Shown here one piece after another: positions 24,669 through 35,349 of a DNA stretch of 64,000 nucleotides. The number at the start of each line of letters is the position of its first letter. Within the stretch, counting starts at the first letter, position 1. A program made the translations under genes and the position numbers. The stretch is from Diplosphaera chodatii (taxonomy: Eukaryota > Chlorophyta > Trebouxiophyceae > Prasiolales > Stichococcaceae). Below the pieces are notes generated by a model. It was not told where the DNA came from. It searched no databases and worked only from the letters and a program-made list of their open reading frames with translations. The stretch spans positions 124,001-188,000 of the forward strand of contig JAALGY010000032.1 of the NCBI GenBank assembly GCA_032358165.1, written 5' to 3'.

Positions 24669-27613
24669 CTACTGATCGTGGCGGTGCTGAAATGCCGTGA
24701 TTGCCTCGGTGACCTCGTCTGGCTTCTCCTCCTGCTTGGCAAGGATGCACGCAACATTTTCAACTGCAGCAGGCAGGCTTGCTATCGGGGTGGACATGCG
24801 CACAGACCCACATACGCAGTACACAACGGATGTACGGTCACCAAAGCAACGTCTAAAGATACTGCAGGCATGTGCTTACTGTAGGCACAAGCACAGCATG
24901 CTGTATCATGATCAAACGAGCTCACACATGGCCCAGCCGCACCTGCGGGTTGTGACCGCAGGCATCCAGCTCTTTGAGTACGGCATTTGGGATCCTCTGC
25001 ACCAGGATGCGGCTGTTCTGGATGGGCACCAGTTTGTCACCGGTGCCGTGGATGATGAGCACCTGCAAATGTGAATCTGGTTTGAATAGGACCAGCTGTA
25101 AATGCTTGTGGGTCAGTACGAAGATGCTCGAAGCTTCGGCAGCTTAATGACACACATGATCCGCAGTGACAGCGCCTCACAGCCACACCTTGATGTCATG
25201 GCGAGCGACGACAGCAGACAGCTGCTCCATCAGCGTCAGGGCCTCGTATCCCTGGAACAGCGCCTCAAGCTGCACACCGAATGGCTGGTCTGCACGCGCA
25301 GATGCTGTGGTGGGCGCCAGGCTTTCAGTCAGGCCTGCTCACCAGAGCAAACTGTGAAAACCTCCATAGTGGACTCTTGCTGACTGCAGTACCAGGCAGC
25401 ATGCCTGGAGAGATGAGTGCGCGCAGGAAGTACAGCACTCCCGCCTCCCAGCCCTTCACCAGCTGAGCGAATCGATAGTTGTCGACCAAGTCGTCCGTCA
25501 CACCATCCTGCATGTGCTGCAAGCATTGTCAACTGCACAGGTGGCAGCAGCTCAGGGACTGCATTTACTGCTGCGTGTGCGGCATTGCTGGTCGGTACTG
25601 CTCTGCCGCTGCCTGCCACGAGAAGCCTGCAGTGCTGCATGACTTGTCTGGTTGCAGCACAGACCCACCTTGCGGTGCCAGGCATTGGCAAGCAGCCACT
25701 TCCATAGCCAAGGCGAGCGCACTGCCCCCCAAAGCCCCTGCATATGCATTTAGCTTGACACGGTGGTGGCGCAAGGTTGTATTTCATGACCGTAGCCAGC
25801 AGAATGCTATGACTTGTCTCCCAATAACAGTTGGCGGTGCTGCTATCTGCTCAGGCGAGTTTGCGCGCTACACATGCAGTGCCGTGGCACCTGAATCCAG
25901 AATGGTTCTGCGATTTGCAGGATGCTGAGCACTGCGGCTGTGAGGGCCGTGCGGATGCAGACAGTTCCGACCTTCAGCGCCCTGTTTTGAGTGCGCCAGA
26001 CACCCTTCCTGCAACAGAATTGAAGGGACAGTAGGCGTGCGTGATGGGACTGTGCGGGATGTGCCTCACAGGTTGCGCCTGCCTGATACCCAGAGCTGAT
26101 CATGCACGTGCACAGCCCACTGCAGGTAGGAAGTGGACTCTGCCACGTACATGTGGTCAAGGGGACTGTATGAGACTGGGCAGGGTGCGCACATGATGCG
26201 GAGGGTTGAGACGGTTGTGTCGCCTTCGGTGAGGCCAGTGGCCGCTGCTGCATCCATCCTCGGCATGGGCGGCCACGCCGGGATTGCCGGCGCCACGAGA
26301 ACAAGCGTAGAGACATTCTGGAAGTAGGACAGGCCGGTATTCCATGGGGTCGAGACTCAAGAGCCGTGAATTTGCTACACCGCTGGAAGAAGTGCATGAG
26401 AGGCTGCTCCAGATGCTGTACCATACCTCTGGGTCAGCGATGGCCTCATGGGCTGCTGCAAACGCTCCCACAGAGTGCCCAATCACCATACGGCCACGAC
26501 GCCTGTCAGCATACACATTTCTGTTCTGAGTTGGGCATCCGAGTGCATGTGCAAGTGCTATGAACGCTCCGTCTAACGCGGTGGTGAATGCAGCATACTT
26601 TCAATCCGGTGTACCTGCCCGTTGCACTGATGACATTCAGCAAGTTGCTCTCGACACCGTCACTGGCAGCTGCCTCGAGTTCGGCCTTTAGAACACCACG
26701 TCCCAGCCGCCCATTGGACTTCAAGGAGTAAGCAGATACACGGGGAACCCTGCAGCGAGCCACACGGCAACTCGTCTTTGGGCCGGTGGCACAGCTGTGG
26801 CCATGCTGCTGCGCATGTCAAGCAACATCATGGTGTGTCTGTGCAGGATAAATGTATCTGTGATGGCACATACCGTTCTGTGAGGCCAAAGCCCGTCATG
26901 TCATGCGCCGTGACGATTGCATTAAGCTGAGCTGCCAACGGTGCCTGCGCAATGAACACAGCCTTGGGGCCAGACAACGCCACTCCCTGATGATGGTGCT
27001 GGCAACGTCATCAAGTTGGCACGCTCATCAGGCAGGGCTGCACAGCCACCTCAGTGGGCTGCTGTCGAGTACCCTACCTGGCACTCCTCCCAGGTGTGCA
27101 CATTGGCACCGAGGCCATGGTACAGTGCCACGCCAGTGGTGCTGCTGGCCATGGCAGGTGCATCAGCTGGCGGGTGCTCCGCAGTGTAGTGCACATTGAT
27201 CTCCTCAACGTTGGAGAAGCGTGACCGGTCGTCCGCGAGCTCCTTCTCCCGGAACAGCAGGCCCTGCATGTCCCAATGCAGCGCAGTTGACTATGACTGG
27301 CTGATCCCTGGGCAGGGTGTGAGCAGGGTGTCAAAGCATGCATATGAGCAGCGCCTATGCCTATGGTCCAAGCTGCAGCATGGAAAATCAACCTCAAGCA
27401 GCACATGTCAGCTCGAAGATACGTCCATGTTGACCAACCACCCACAGTACACACCCTGCGCTCGCGCTCAAACTCCAGCACATGAGGCCGCAGCCCCAGC
27501 CATGCGCCCGCAAAACAGGACCCAGTGGATGCCAGGGCTTCTGCCGGGCTTTCGGGGTGGCGGATAATGTGCGCAACCGTGCACACAGACAGGGCTGCGA
27601 GGACCAGCATCAT
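24669..27613 (-). CDS. Alpha/beta hydrolase fold protein
   Basis: Serine hydrolase-like enzyme; the substrate cannot be read from sequence. Twelve exons join in phase: 27613-27455, 27263-27078, 26944-26874, 26749-26615, 26502-26427, 26317-26151, 26008-25891, 25737-25669, 25507-25393, 25289-25189, 25062-24943 and 24731-24669, 459 residues. The N-terminus (MMLVLAALSVCTVAHII) is a signal anchor or hydrophobic leader. VALYHGLGANVHTWEE is the HG oxyanion-loop region, VTAHDMTGFGLTER follows, and MVIGHSVGAFAAAHEA is the nucleophile elbow (GHSVG). STLVLVAPAIPAWP is the next strand. VLIIHGTGDKLVPI carries the acid Asp, and ELDACGHNPQ carries the catalytic His, so the triad is complete. A lid-like insertion lies between the nucleophile and acid. 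The short last exon, EEKPDEVTEAITAF, matches the usual C-terminal helix. It starts about 110 bp after the upstream gene ends, on the same strand. Confidence 0.88.
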
Positions 27614-27726
27614 GACCTGCGCAGGATGGGCCATCCGTATGTCGCACACACTGATGCGCCATTGCACAAACCACAGACCAGCCTAGCAGCTGGCCGGAGG
27701 ACGGACCCCGATGTGAGACACATGTG

Positions 27727-29905
27727 TCAGCACCAAATTGACCGCGCCTGCTGGCGTGTCAGGGTGGGGTGGGTGTCCAGCTGAGCGTGGCGCTGCTTGC
27801 GCTTGGCCGTCTTCTTGGCGGGCGGGCTGTCCTTTGACTCGTCATCATCCCCGTCTGGCTGTGGGTTGGTAGGTCCTGCCTGCAGGCAGATTGCAAGGAG
27901 CACACTGTCAGCCCTCTGCCGCATGCGCCCCAACATGTCGAGGGTACAGTATGCATACCACTGAGGTTCGTTGCACCTTGACTGACAAGCTTGCACGGCG
28001 ACGCGACTTCCTTGTCGTTGACGCTGGGCTGGCATGCGGCACACGAACACCGCTGATGGCAAAGCCTGCGCTGTTGATGATGCTGCAGCGTGCGGCTGGC
28101 TTGCTGCTGATGGCCACTGGTGCTGCGACGTTGAGGTGATGTAGCGGCGAGCGGTGGGGGCCAGAATTGCAGTGAACCGTGGCGCGCTGTTGCGTTCCAT
28201 ATGATCCCCTAGACACGGTCCCCATCGCACCGGACGGGTCAGCGCCCTTGCCTGATCGAGCAAAATGTATATCACACCCTGTTTCCGGCGCTCAGATGGA
28301 GCAGGCTAAAGGTGCTTGCCTGCTGCACATGCGATCTGTAGCATGCGCAAGGCACTACCATGCAGCATCTTAAATTGGCAGGCCAACCGTGGCAGGCGAC
28401 GGTTGATGCCAAAGTGACATCTTCAAAGCTTCCATGACAGTTCAGACTCACCTGTGGCTGACGGGGGCAAGGCGTGGGTCGGATGCTAGCTGTTTGTCCG
28501 GTCCTGCGACCCACTCGACCCACAGAGTCTGGTGCACAGCACTGCGGGAGCCAGCGCTCGGTGTCCTGAACGTCTGAAAAGGATATTCAGTGCCAAAGAG
28601 ACGGTATGAGGCCACGCCGGGTGCCAGACTTCGCACCGTGCACCTAAAGGTGCCCAGCAGGGTAACTCTAAGAAACCGGCTGTTCTCGACAGCTTGGGCC
28701 TCTGGTCAATGCAGACGGTCTCAAGATACGATTCACATGTCATAGGTGACCCAAAGCATGCTGCGCGCCATTGTCTTGCGCAAATCAGGCATCGGGGTTT
28801 TCTTGCATGGGGGATCCATGCTCACCTTCACAGCGTTGCCACCAATGTTGAACTGCAGTTTAGTGTACAGCGGTAACAAGCATGACAGCAGAAAGAGGTA
28901 TTGACAGAATCACCTGTGAATGTTGCCGGAAAACGACACCCTCAACTGACTCGGTGAACACCGTGGTAATGTCGACAAATGTGCAGGCTGATAGCTCAGC
29001 CTGTAAGCCTAGGTTGCCTGAGTTGATCGGCTAAATGAAAGAACGAAAACCAAGAATGGCATCCGCCCGGCGCGTCTTGACGAGACAGTCTGCCCGTGGT
29101 TCCGACGCGGAAATTACTAAGATTCTGCGCAAGAGTGAGACAGACCAGGGGACCTCCCCTGGAGACCTGGAGACCTGGAGACCTGGAGACCTGGAGACCT
29201 GGAGACCTGGAGACCTCCCCTGGTCCCCTGGTCCCCTGGACTAATCCGACCAGGGGACACCCTGGTCGGATTAGAGCAACCAATCCGACCAGGGTGTCCC
29301 CGGACTCACCAGCATGCTGCGAACATTCAATCGTGCGGACCTGCCGCTGGCAAGGTGTTGAACATTTGTTGCCGCGACATCTAGCTGCGTCAGCAATTCG
29401 AGAACTAGTAACCAATAAATTGGCCAACGACTCCCCTCGCCGGGGGTCCTTGGTGCAGATCCACATGTGCAGAGGTCCAGGGCAGTCCCCACCCTTCTCC
29501 GCTGCCGACTGAGGCCTTCCATAACGGTGTGACGTGCTTGATGCAGAGTGTCAACAATCCACCACCCTTCCTCAAGGTGCGGCCCCGGCCTGCGGGGCAA
29601 GGGGCGGAAACTGTACAAATGACGTGCAGGCGTCATGCGTTCTAGCTGCACATACAGTCCTGTTGTGTTGTACAGCTGTACACAGCTGTCAGCGAGACCT
29701 GTTTTACCCTGTCGGCCACACCACTGGTCACTGCTGAGCCGTCTGCACAAGCGCTGAGCTGGATCAGGTAGGCTCTGAACTGGCACTTGCCTCCTGGGGT
29801 CCGAGAGCCTTTGCGAGCGCTAAGCTCATCGCGCTCTGCTCCAAACCCTCCAACATTCATCTCGTATACAATCTCGAGAGAAACGACAGCCGTTTTGTCA
29901 GCCAT
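27727..29905 (-). CDS. Unrecognised multi-exon gene with basic C-terminal tail
   Basis: Coding-like minus-strand exons occur at 29905-about 29700 (MADKTAVVSLEIVYEMNVGG start), about 29620-29310 (LEEGWWIVDTLHQARH), 28987-28914 (TFVDITTVFTESVEGVVF), a 27-nt exon 28852-28826 (FNIGGNAVK), about 28690-28450 (YRLFGTEYPFQTF, LWVEWVAGPDK), about 28120-27970 (INSAGFAISGVRV) and 27879-27727. The last begins PTNPQPDGDDDESKDSPP and continues AKKTAKRKQRHAQ, a nuclear-localisation-like basic cluster. Several junctions are in phase (28914 to 28852; 27970 to 27879), but those around 29700-29300 and 28690 are not resolved, so the order is a working model. The first part could also belong to a separate gene. 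I do not recognise the family. A foldback and short tandem-repeat block sits inside it at 29.16-29.30 kb. Confidence 0.5.
29159..29302. repeat. 8-bp tandem array plus perfect hairpin palindrome
   Basis: About 6.5 copies of CTGGAGAC (29159-29212) are followed by about three copies of CCCCTGGT (29217-29239). Next comes a perfect 15-bp inverted repeat, 29241-29255 and 29260-29274 (arm CTAATCCGACCAGGG, loop GACA), and a further partial copy of the arm from about 29282. Confidence 0.95.
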
Positions 29906-30454
29906 GATCAAGCCACAAATGGCTAGCAGCGGGTGCACCATGCCTGCTGCATCGCCATGCATGATACCACCCATCATTGTACCATAGGTGTTCGTACACA
30001 TTCCTGAATGCGATGCTACACTTGCAGAGCGACATTGACTGCAATCACAATGGTGCCGTGCTGTCGCCCAACAGGCATGAGGTTACGGCGATTGCATGCC
30101 GCAACATCAACGTGGCATATGTACGAGGCAGCAGCACCACCATCACTGCCACTGGGATCGTGGTGGTGCTGCAGCTGACGAGGAGGCTGGCTCGCAGACA
30201 TGGTTAGCAGCGGCACGTCTGCAGCCACTGAGGTGGGAATGCTGCCGTCTGCAGCAGGAAGATGTGCCCATGCCCCGTGCTGCCTCCCGTTCCAGCTAAT
30301 CACTCTTCAGGCACCGGAATCAACCGGGTTGGGCAATAGCACCGGAATCAGAACAGCACATCTCGAGGCTAACCCTATGCTAGTGCGACGTCTGTACATC
30401 CTTAGCTGCACAATACTTTAGTGCTACAATACACAGTAGCAATCAGTTGCAGTC
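29906..30454. other. Intergenic between two minus-strand genes
   Basis: About 550 bp. It should hold the promoter of the 27.7-29.9 kb gene and the 3' end of the intronless gene. No further feature recognised. Confidence 0.45.
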
Positions 30455-31309
30455 TCACAATGCCCCCCGGGATCCCCACGCTGCGCCTGCCAACCCAAGG
30501 CACATCACCAGATACAGCGCGTCAGTGCCCCATGCTGGTGATGCTGTGGAGACGTCTGCCGCCACTGCCGTGATGAGCACGCCCGCCAAGAAGGCGAACG
30601 TCAGCAGCTGCGCACGGCTTGGTGGCGCTTCTGGCACCAACGTCCGCTCTTTCAGTGCCTGCCGACTGACGGGGCGCCCTTCCTCGTCAACCTCCTCCTC
30701 CTCCACCTCTGCCTGGTACAGGCTCTTGAAGAAGTGGCCCCTGCTGCGGTCCACCGCCATCTGCCGCTGCCACTGCCGGAATGCCACTGCGTCTGCCTCG
30801 TTCTCGCGTCGCTGCGCCAGCAGCTGCGCCTCGAACTCGTCTGCCGACTGGTTGATGTCCGCCATGGCGGAGCCGAAAGCGAGCGAAGAGCGGTCCATCT
30901 GCAGCTGAGCCATACGGTCAACCTCTGCCTTTGCCTCATCTGCCGTCCTCCGCAGCTTGTCACTCTCGTCGTCAAAGTAGGACTTGACGTGCTGCTGTCC
31001 GATTTGCACATTGATGATGTCGACCAGAGTGTCCTGCACGCGCTCGTCGCCGGCATCGGAGCCTGGCGCCAGCGCTGCTGCAGGCTGGACGGTGCGGGAC
31101 ATGCCGGAACCCCTGTGGCGCTTGGCGCAAGGCAAGGGCCGGGCAGGCAGCAGCACAGCCGCGTGGCTGCCTGCAGGCGCACTCCACTGCCGTTGGTGCT
31201 GCAAACAGTGATTGCAAGGGAACTGCGAGGTCAGCTGCATGCTGACTGGGCTGGCCAGCTGCTTGCTGTGCAGTCGGCAATATGGGACAGTGAGCTTCGC
31301 TGCAGCCAC
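30455..31309 (-). CDS. Intronless membrane protein with organelle-like leader, unrecognised
   Basis: A single open frame of 284 codons from ATG 31309 to the stop at 30455. Residues 1-70 are rich in Ala, Ser, His, Gln and Arg with few acidic residues, like a plastid or mitochondrial transit peptide. The middle (about 85-210) is charged and predicted helical or coiled coil (DKLRRTADEAKAEVDRMAQL, FRQWQRQMAVDRSRGHFF). The C-terminus has two hydrophobic segments (AQLLTFAFLAGVLITAVAA and ALYLVMCLGLAGAAWG). This suggests an organelle protein anchored near its C-terminus, with its helical part in the stroma or matrix. It is the only apparently intronless multi-exon-length gene in the window, although a short intron in the leader cannot be excluded. 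I do not recognise a named family. Confidence 0.75.
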   Translation of the reverse strand: MAAAKLTVPYCRLHSKQLASPVSMQLTSQFPCNHCLQHQRQWSAPAGSHAAVLLPARPLPCAKRHRGSGMSRTVQPAAALAPGSDAGDERVQDTLVDIINVQIGQQHVKSYFDDESDKLRRTADEAKAEVDRMAQLQMDRSSLAFGSAMADINQSADEFEAQLLAQRRENEADAVAFRQWQRQMAVDRSRGHFFKSLYQAEVEEEEVDEEGRPVSRQALKERTLVPEAPPSRAQLLTFAFLAGVLITAVAADVSTASPAWGTDALYLVMCLGLAGAAWGSRGAL

Positions 31310-31933
31310 CTACGAATCACGATCCAATTGAAGGCTATTTGCTCGCTGCCGAAGAGGTTCTGCCACAGGCACCAGCTGGTCCAACACTGCTGACGGTGTA
31401 GAGTGATGGTAGTGATGCAGTCACCAAACTGCCGCGAACTCCGCCAAGCAGCGATATGAAACGAAGCTTGAACGCACGATGAGCTGCAACAGAAGCTGTG
31501 CCACTGTCAACGGGTTGCGCGCCTTCTGTGCGGCATTCGAAGTGCAAGCTTGACCTTACATGACTAGCCTGCTCACATCTGCTCTCCTGCTGCTCACCTA
31601 ATCATCCGCAGTGCGAGAGCTCTACCCCTCGACTCAAGTGGCCTCGAGGTTTCAGAGAACAGAGAAGTGTGTCAAGAGAACGTCTTGCCAACCTCAGAGT
31701 GCAGGGTGATGGTCAGAAGTACGATGCCAATGAGTCCAGGACTGAGTGCAGGGCTAGTGCAGGGAGAAATTCTCCGCACGTCACAGAGAAGACGGTCATC
31801 AAATCCTTCAGCTGTCACCATCTGCCTGTTTGAGCCACGTCAACCTTGCACTCGACACTCGACGGCATTCAGTCTACGATAATGCTGCATCCAGCAGTCC
31901 ATATCCCGACAACACGGTGCAGCCACACTACTC
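31310..31933. other. Intergenic, 5' flank of the intronless gene
   Basis: About 620 bp between the methyltransferase-like stop and the ATG of the intronless gene, both on minus. No coding exon recognised. Confidence 0.45.
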
Positions 31934-34075
31934 TCATCGCTTGCTGCCCGCAAAGCCCCTGCTCTTGCCGCCGCTGCCTTTCCTCTTCCGCTGCGCTGAG
32001 GGCCGGTCGCGGACGCGCTCGTCGCTGTCCCGTCTCCCGCTGCCGCCCGCCCTGAACGCCACGCCCACCGCGTGCGGGTCCTGCCGTGTCAAAAATCCCT
32101 CATGAGATTCTAGTGGTCAAACTACTGAGGACATCGTGTAATGACTGCATGCTGGGTGCGACCAACAGCAGTTTCCCAGTCGCCTGTGACACTAGTGGTC
32201 AAGTTTCGGATGCAGTGTGATGGTGCATGCGAGCCGCACCTGGCCCTTGAGCACGACATCTCCAGCCACGTCCACAAGGTTGTCTGCATGCCGCAGCTCC
32301 TGCAGCGCGCCTTCATCTGACGGACGCAGAACAGACCGACGGTCAGGGGCAGTGTTGACATGCCACTGTCGACCTGTGCTACTGCTTTGACACAGGCGTG
32401 TTACTCAGACAGTAGCCACCAACAAATCATCTTCTTGGTGCTCACCGATGCGCTTGAAGGCGCTGCCTACAAGTGGCTGAGCAACTGCTGCAAGCCCCTG
32501 CCCTGTCACTGCATATGTTCAGCCAATTCCATCAGCGCACCATGTTGTCCTTCTGTGCTATACACCTCAGTTGTCAGTATCGCAGTGGACCCTATTGCAG
32601 ATGCTTCAGAAGGCGCTGCAACTCTGCACAACAGTGTGAGAATGATGACTAAGCTTGACCGCACACCCCGGTCGATAAACACGAAGGGGGCGCCCGGCTT
32701 CAGGATCCGGGCCACTTCTGCGAAGTAGCGCTGCGCATTTGCGCCCGCAGATGCAAGGCCATTGAATGCCACGACGGCGTCAATGCTGCCTGTGCCCTGC
32801 ATTGGTGGCCAGTCGGCTCATCAACCAGCACTCCTGCAGCACCTGCTGCTTGGATCTTGAGCCTCATTTAGGGTGCTGCAGGCAGAGCATCAGTTTCTTT
32901 CTTGGGATGTTGAGGTTGTTAAGTACCTGGAAGGCAAGGTCTGCTGGCGACTGTTTGCGGGCCTCCACAGGGACGCCTGCTGACGCTCCTGCCTGCTCCA
33001 TAAGACCTGCAGGTGCACAATGTGCGGTGACTCACTGCTCAATCTGCAGCTTCAGCTGCTGCACGATGTGGGGGACAACCTTGTCCAGCAGGGCATTGGA
33101 TGGACTAACTGTCAAAGGCCATCATTCCAGGGTTTGGCTATGGCTATGTATGTGTCCCTGCTGAACAGAAGTCAGAGTCCAACTTGTCATAGGTCTCTGC
33201 CGGCTGTCAACACACCTATATTGACGTCTGGACCGACCACACGCACAGATACTGTGCCGTCTGGGTAGTAGAACACGTCCCGTGTGGAGCCATTGATCTG
33301 CAGAACCCGTGCACCACCTGCGGCAACCACGCTGTGTCAGTGGCCAACCTGGAGCCTAGGAGTGACCAGCAGTCCTTGCCCTCAGTGAAGAGTGCCCTGT
33401 CATCAAGCACAACTCGAACCGTGGACGCAGCCAAAGGCCGAGCGTCGGTGTCAAAGTCATCCATCCAGATACTGCGGCAGCAGCTCAAGCGCTGTTGCAG
33501 CGCAGAGCAAGTGACGACCTGCAGTGAGTCTGTGGACTCACCCTTGGGCACGTACTTGCGCATCATATTGGCCACAATGTACTCACGGCGGCCATACACA
33601 AGGACACGCCAGGCAAGTAAGCCGCCGACAGCAGCAAGCGCCGCCGCGCCTGGCAGCAAGATCCCTGCACAGCAGTGCATGCAGCCTCAATGGGCCAACA
33701 CTCAAGAGGCCACCACCTTCTGTGTTTGTTTTGCAGTAAGGAGATGCCAGGTTTGCAAGGCCTGCAAGGCCTGCCCGCAGGCTTAAGATGGGCACAGGTC
33801 AGCAGTTCACCATTGGGGATAAGCGACCCCAAGCCTGCCAGCGGCCGTGCCACGGCGTCCAACGCCTCCTGCGCACAGCCCAGCCCGGAGCAGGCCGCTG
33901 CTGCGCCATCGGCTGCATCCGCCGCATCTGCCAGCTGAGCAAGTGGCACCGCGCTGTTCGCAAGGGCGGCTGCTGGCGCTGCGCTTCGATGCCTGCCGCG
34001 TCGCTGCTGTGACGTTGGCAGCCCTGCGGGCTTCGGACAGCGTGGGGCCCTGCATATGCATTTCAACACTGTCAT
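31934..34075 (-). CDS. Methyltransferase-like protein (class I, UbiE-like), organelle leader and degenerate SAM motif
   Basis: Exons: 34075-33811, 33664-33556, about 33471-33370, 33317-33216, 33006-32927, 32796-32667, 32466-32446 (21 nt), 32316-32240 and 32080-31934. The leader is basic (CRAPRCPKPAGLPTSQQRRG) and organelle-like. A transmembrane segment (LLPGAAALAAVGGLLAWRV) follows. The catalytic fold is suggested by RVLQINGSTRDVFYYP (position of motif I), VGPDVNIGLMEQA (motif II), SIDAVVAFNGLASA and YFAEVARILKPGAPFVFID (the strand and helix after motif III). The tail DPHAVGVAFRAGG resembles other plant methyltransferases and ends in a basic extension (SAQRKRKGSGGKSRGFAGSKR). Motif I lacks the usual G-x-G-x-G, so SAM binding is doubtful. 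The junction of exons 3 and 4 does not resolve in phase. Divergent with the coiled-coil gene. Confidence 0.72.
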
Positions 34076-35349
34076 GGATGAGGTTGCAGGGGTGTATAGG
34101 GTGCATGCAGTGACCTATATTGGTGTATCACCCAGTTAGCAGCGTGCTTCAACAGCTGCACACGAAAGCCCAGAGCATCAGCTGCTTGTAGCAGTTGCAC
34201 TGCACCATCCGCACAGTGCATGCCAGGCTGCTGCGGTTGGGCGCCCGCCATGTGATGCCGATAGCTTGCCTTGTGCGGCTGCCATATATGATGCAGGCAG
34301 TCTGACTTCAATGTATTATCAGGATATGGAGCCCTAGCTCATGATAGCCTGAGACCCGGCAGCCGGTGCTTCAATGCCAGAGCTGCTTGTCAGCAGTTGC
34401 AACAAATGCTCATCGTCTGGCAGTGCGGCAAACCCTTGTCCAACGATGATAGAGTGCTTCGTTCCATGCACCAATGTAGTTGCAGCATGGCAACAGTGCA
34501 TTGTGTGCGTAAGTGGCGAGCAGTGCAAAGCCTGATCTGCAAGGATCGTCAGCAATGCTCACGTGCCGCCCGTTTGCAAAACAGTGGGCGTGCCTGCCTA
34601 AGGCATACTCGCCCTTGCGCAGTGTCGCGCGTCTCTATCATTTTCTGATGACGCCAAAAGACTGTCAGAACGTATAGCGCCTGCCGAGGGACGATATCAC
34701 CGGCTGACTTGCTGACTTGTCTCAGCCTGTAGGCTGAATCAGCTTACTGTCTGCATCGTTGGGCACCTAGAGTGAACAGTGACTGATCAGACACTTCAAG
34801 GGTGTGGCAGTGGTTCGAAGTGCACTTTCCTGCGCTGTAGCCGATTTGCGGGAGGTAACATCCCCTGTGGTGCTGCTTCACACATTTGAACCTTCGGATC
34901 TGTGATGAGCTTCGCGGCAGCAGCAACTTCATTGCGAGACACACGACAGTGGCGGTGTGTGTGCTCCATACGTCCTGCTTGTGATCCATTCAACCTGCCG
35001 CATTACAGGTCACCCTGCCGCATTGCTGCCTCACAGTTGCTGAGCACAGCTGGAGGCATAGCAGCGGCTCAAATGCTCAGGCTCATCGAACCTCTCGGAA
35101 CAGAAGTGGCTGACTGCTGACCGTCAGCTCGCAGCCTCACATCCCCAGCGATGCACTTGTGCATGCCGTCCCGGAGCGAGGACCAGACGCCGCTCCAGTA
35201 GCAGCGGCCGTGTCAAGTGGGCAGCAGGTGCAGGCGCAGCAGCGTGACATCAGAGTAGTGCTGCTGCAGCTGTGGGGCGTGCCTGCGCACACAGTCTGCA
35301 CCCCGGGAAGCGCTGCTCGTCGCAGCTTGGCAGGGAGGGTGGCGCAGCC
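34076..35349. promoter_or_regulatory. Divergent intergenic region, methyltransferase-like gene and coiled-coil gene
   Basis: About 1.27 kb between two divergent ATGs. Promoters for both genes are expected here. Several open frames cross it, but none shows strong third-position GC bias combined with splice signals, so none is annotated. Confidence 0.45.

Noticed and set aside
28063..28200. Leader-like frame starting MERNSAPRFTAILAPTARR as the N-terminus of the alpha/beta hydrolase
   Set aside because: It could not be joined in phase to the hydrolase, whose own ATG at 27613 gives a complete phased model. An overlapping frame here fits the upstream gene instead.
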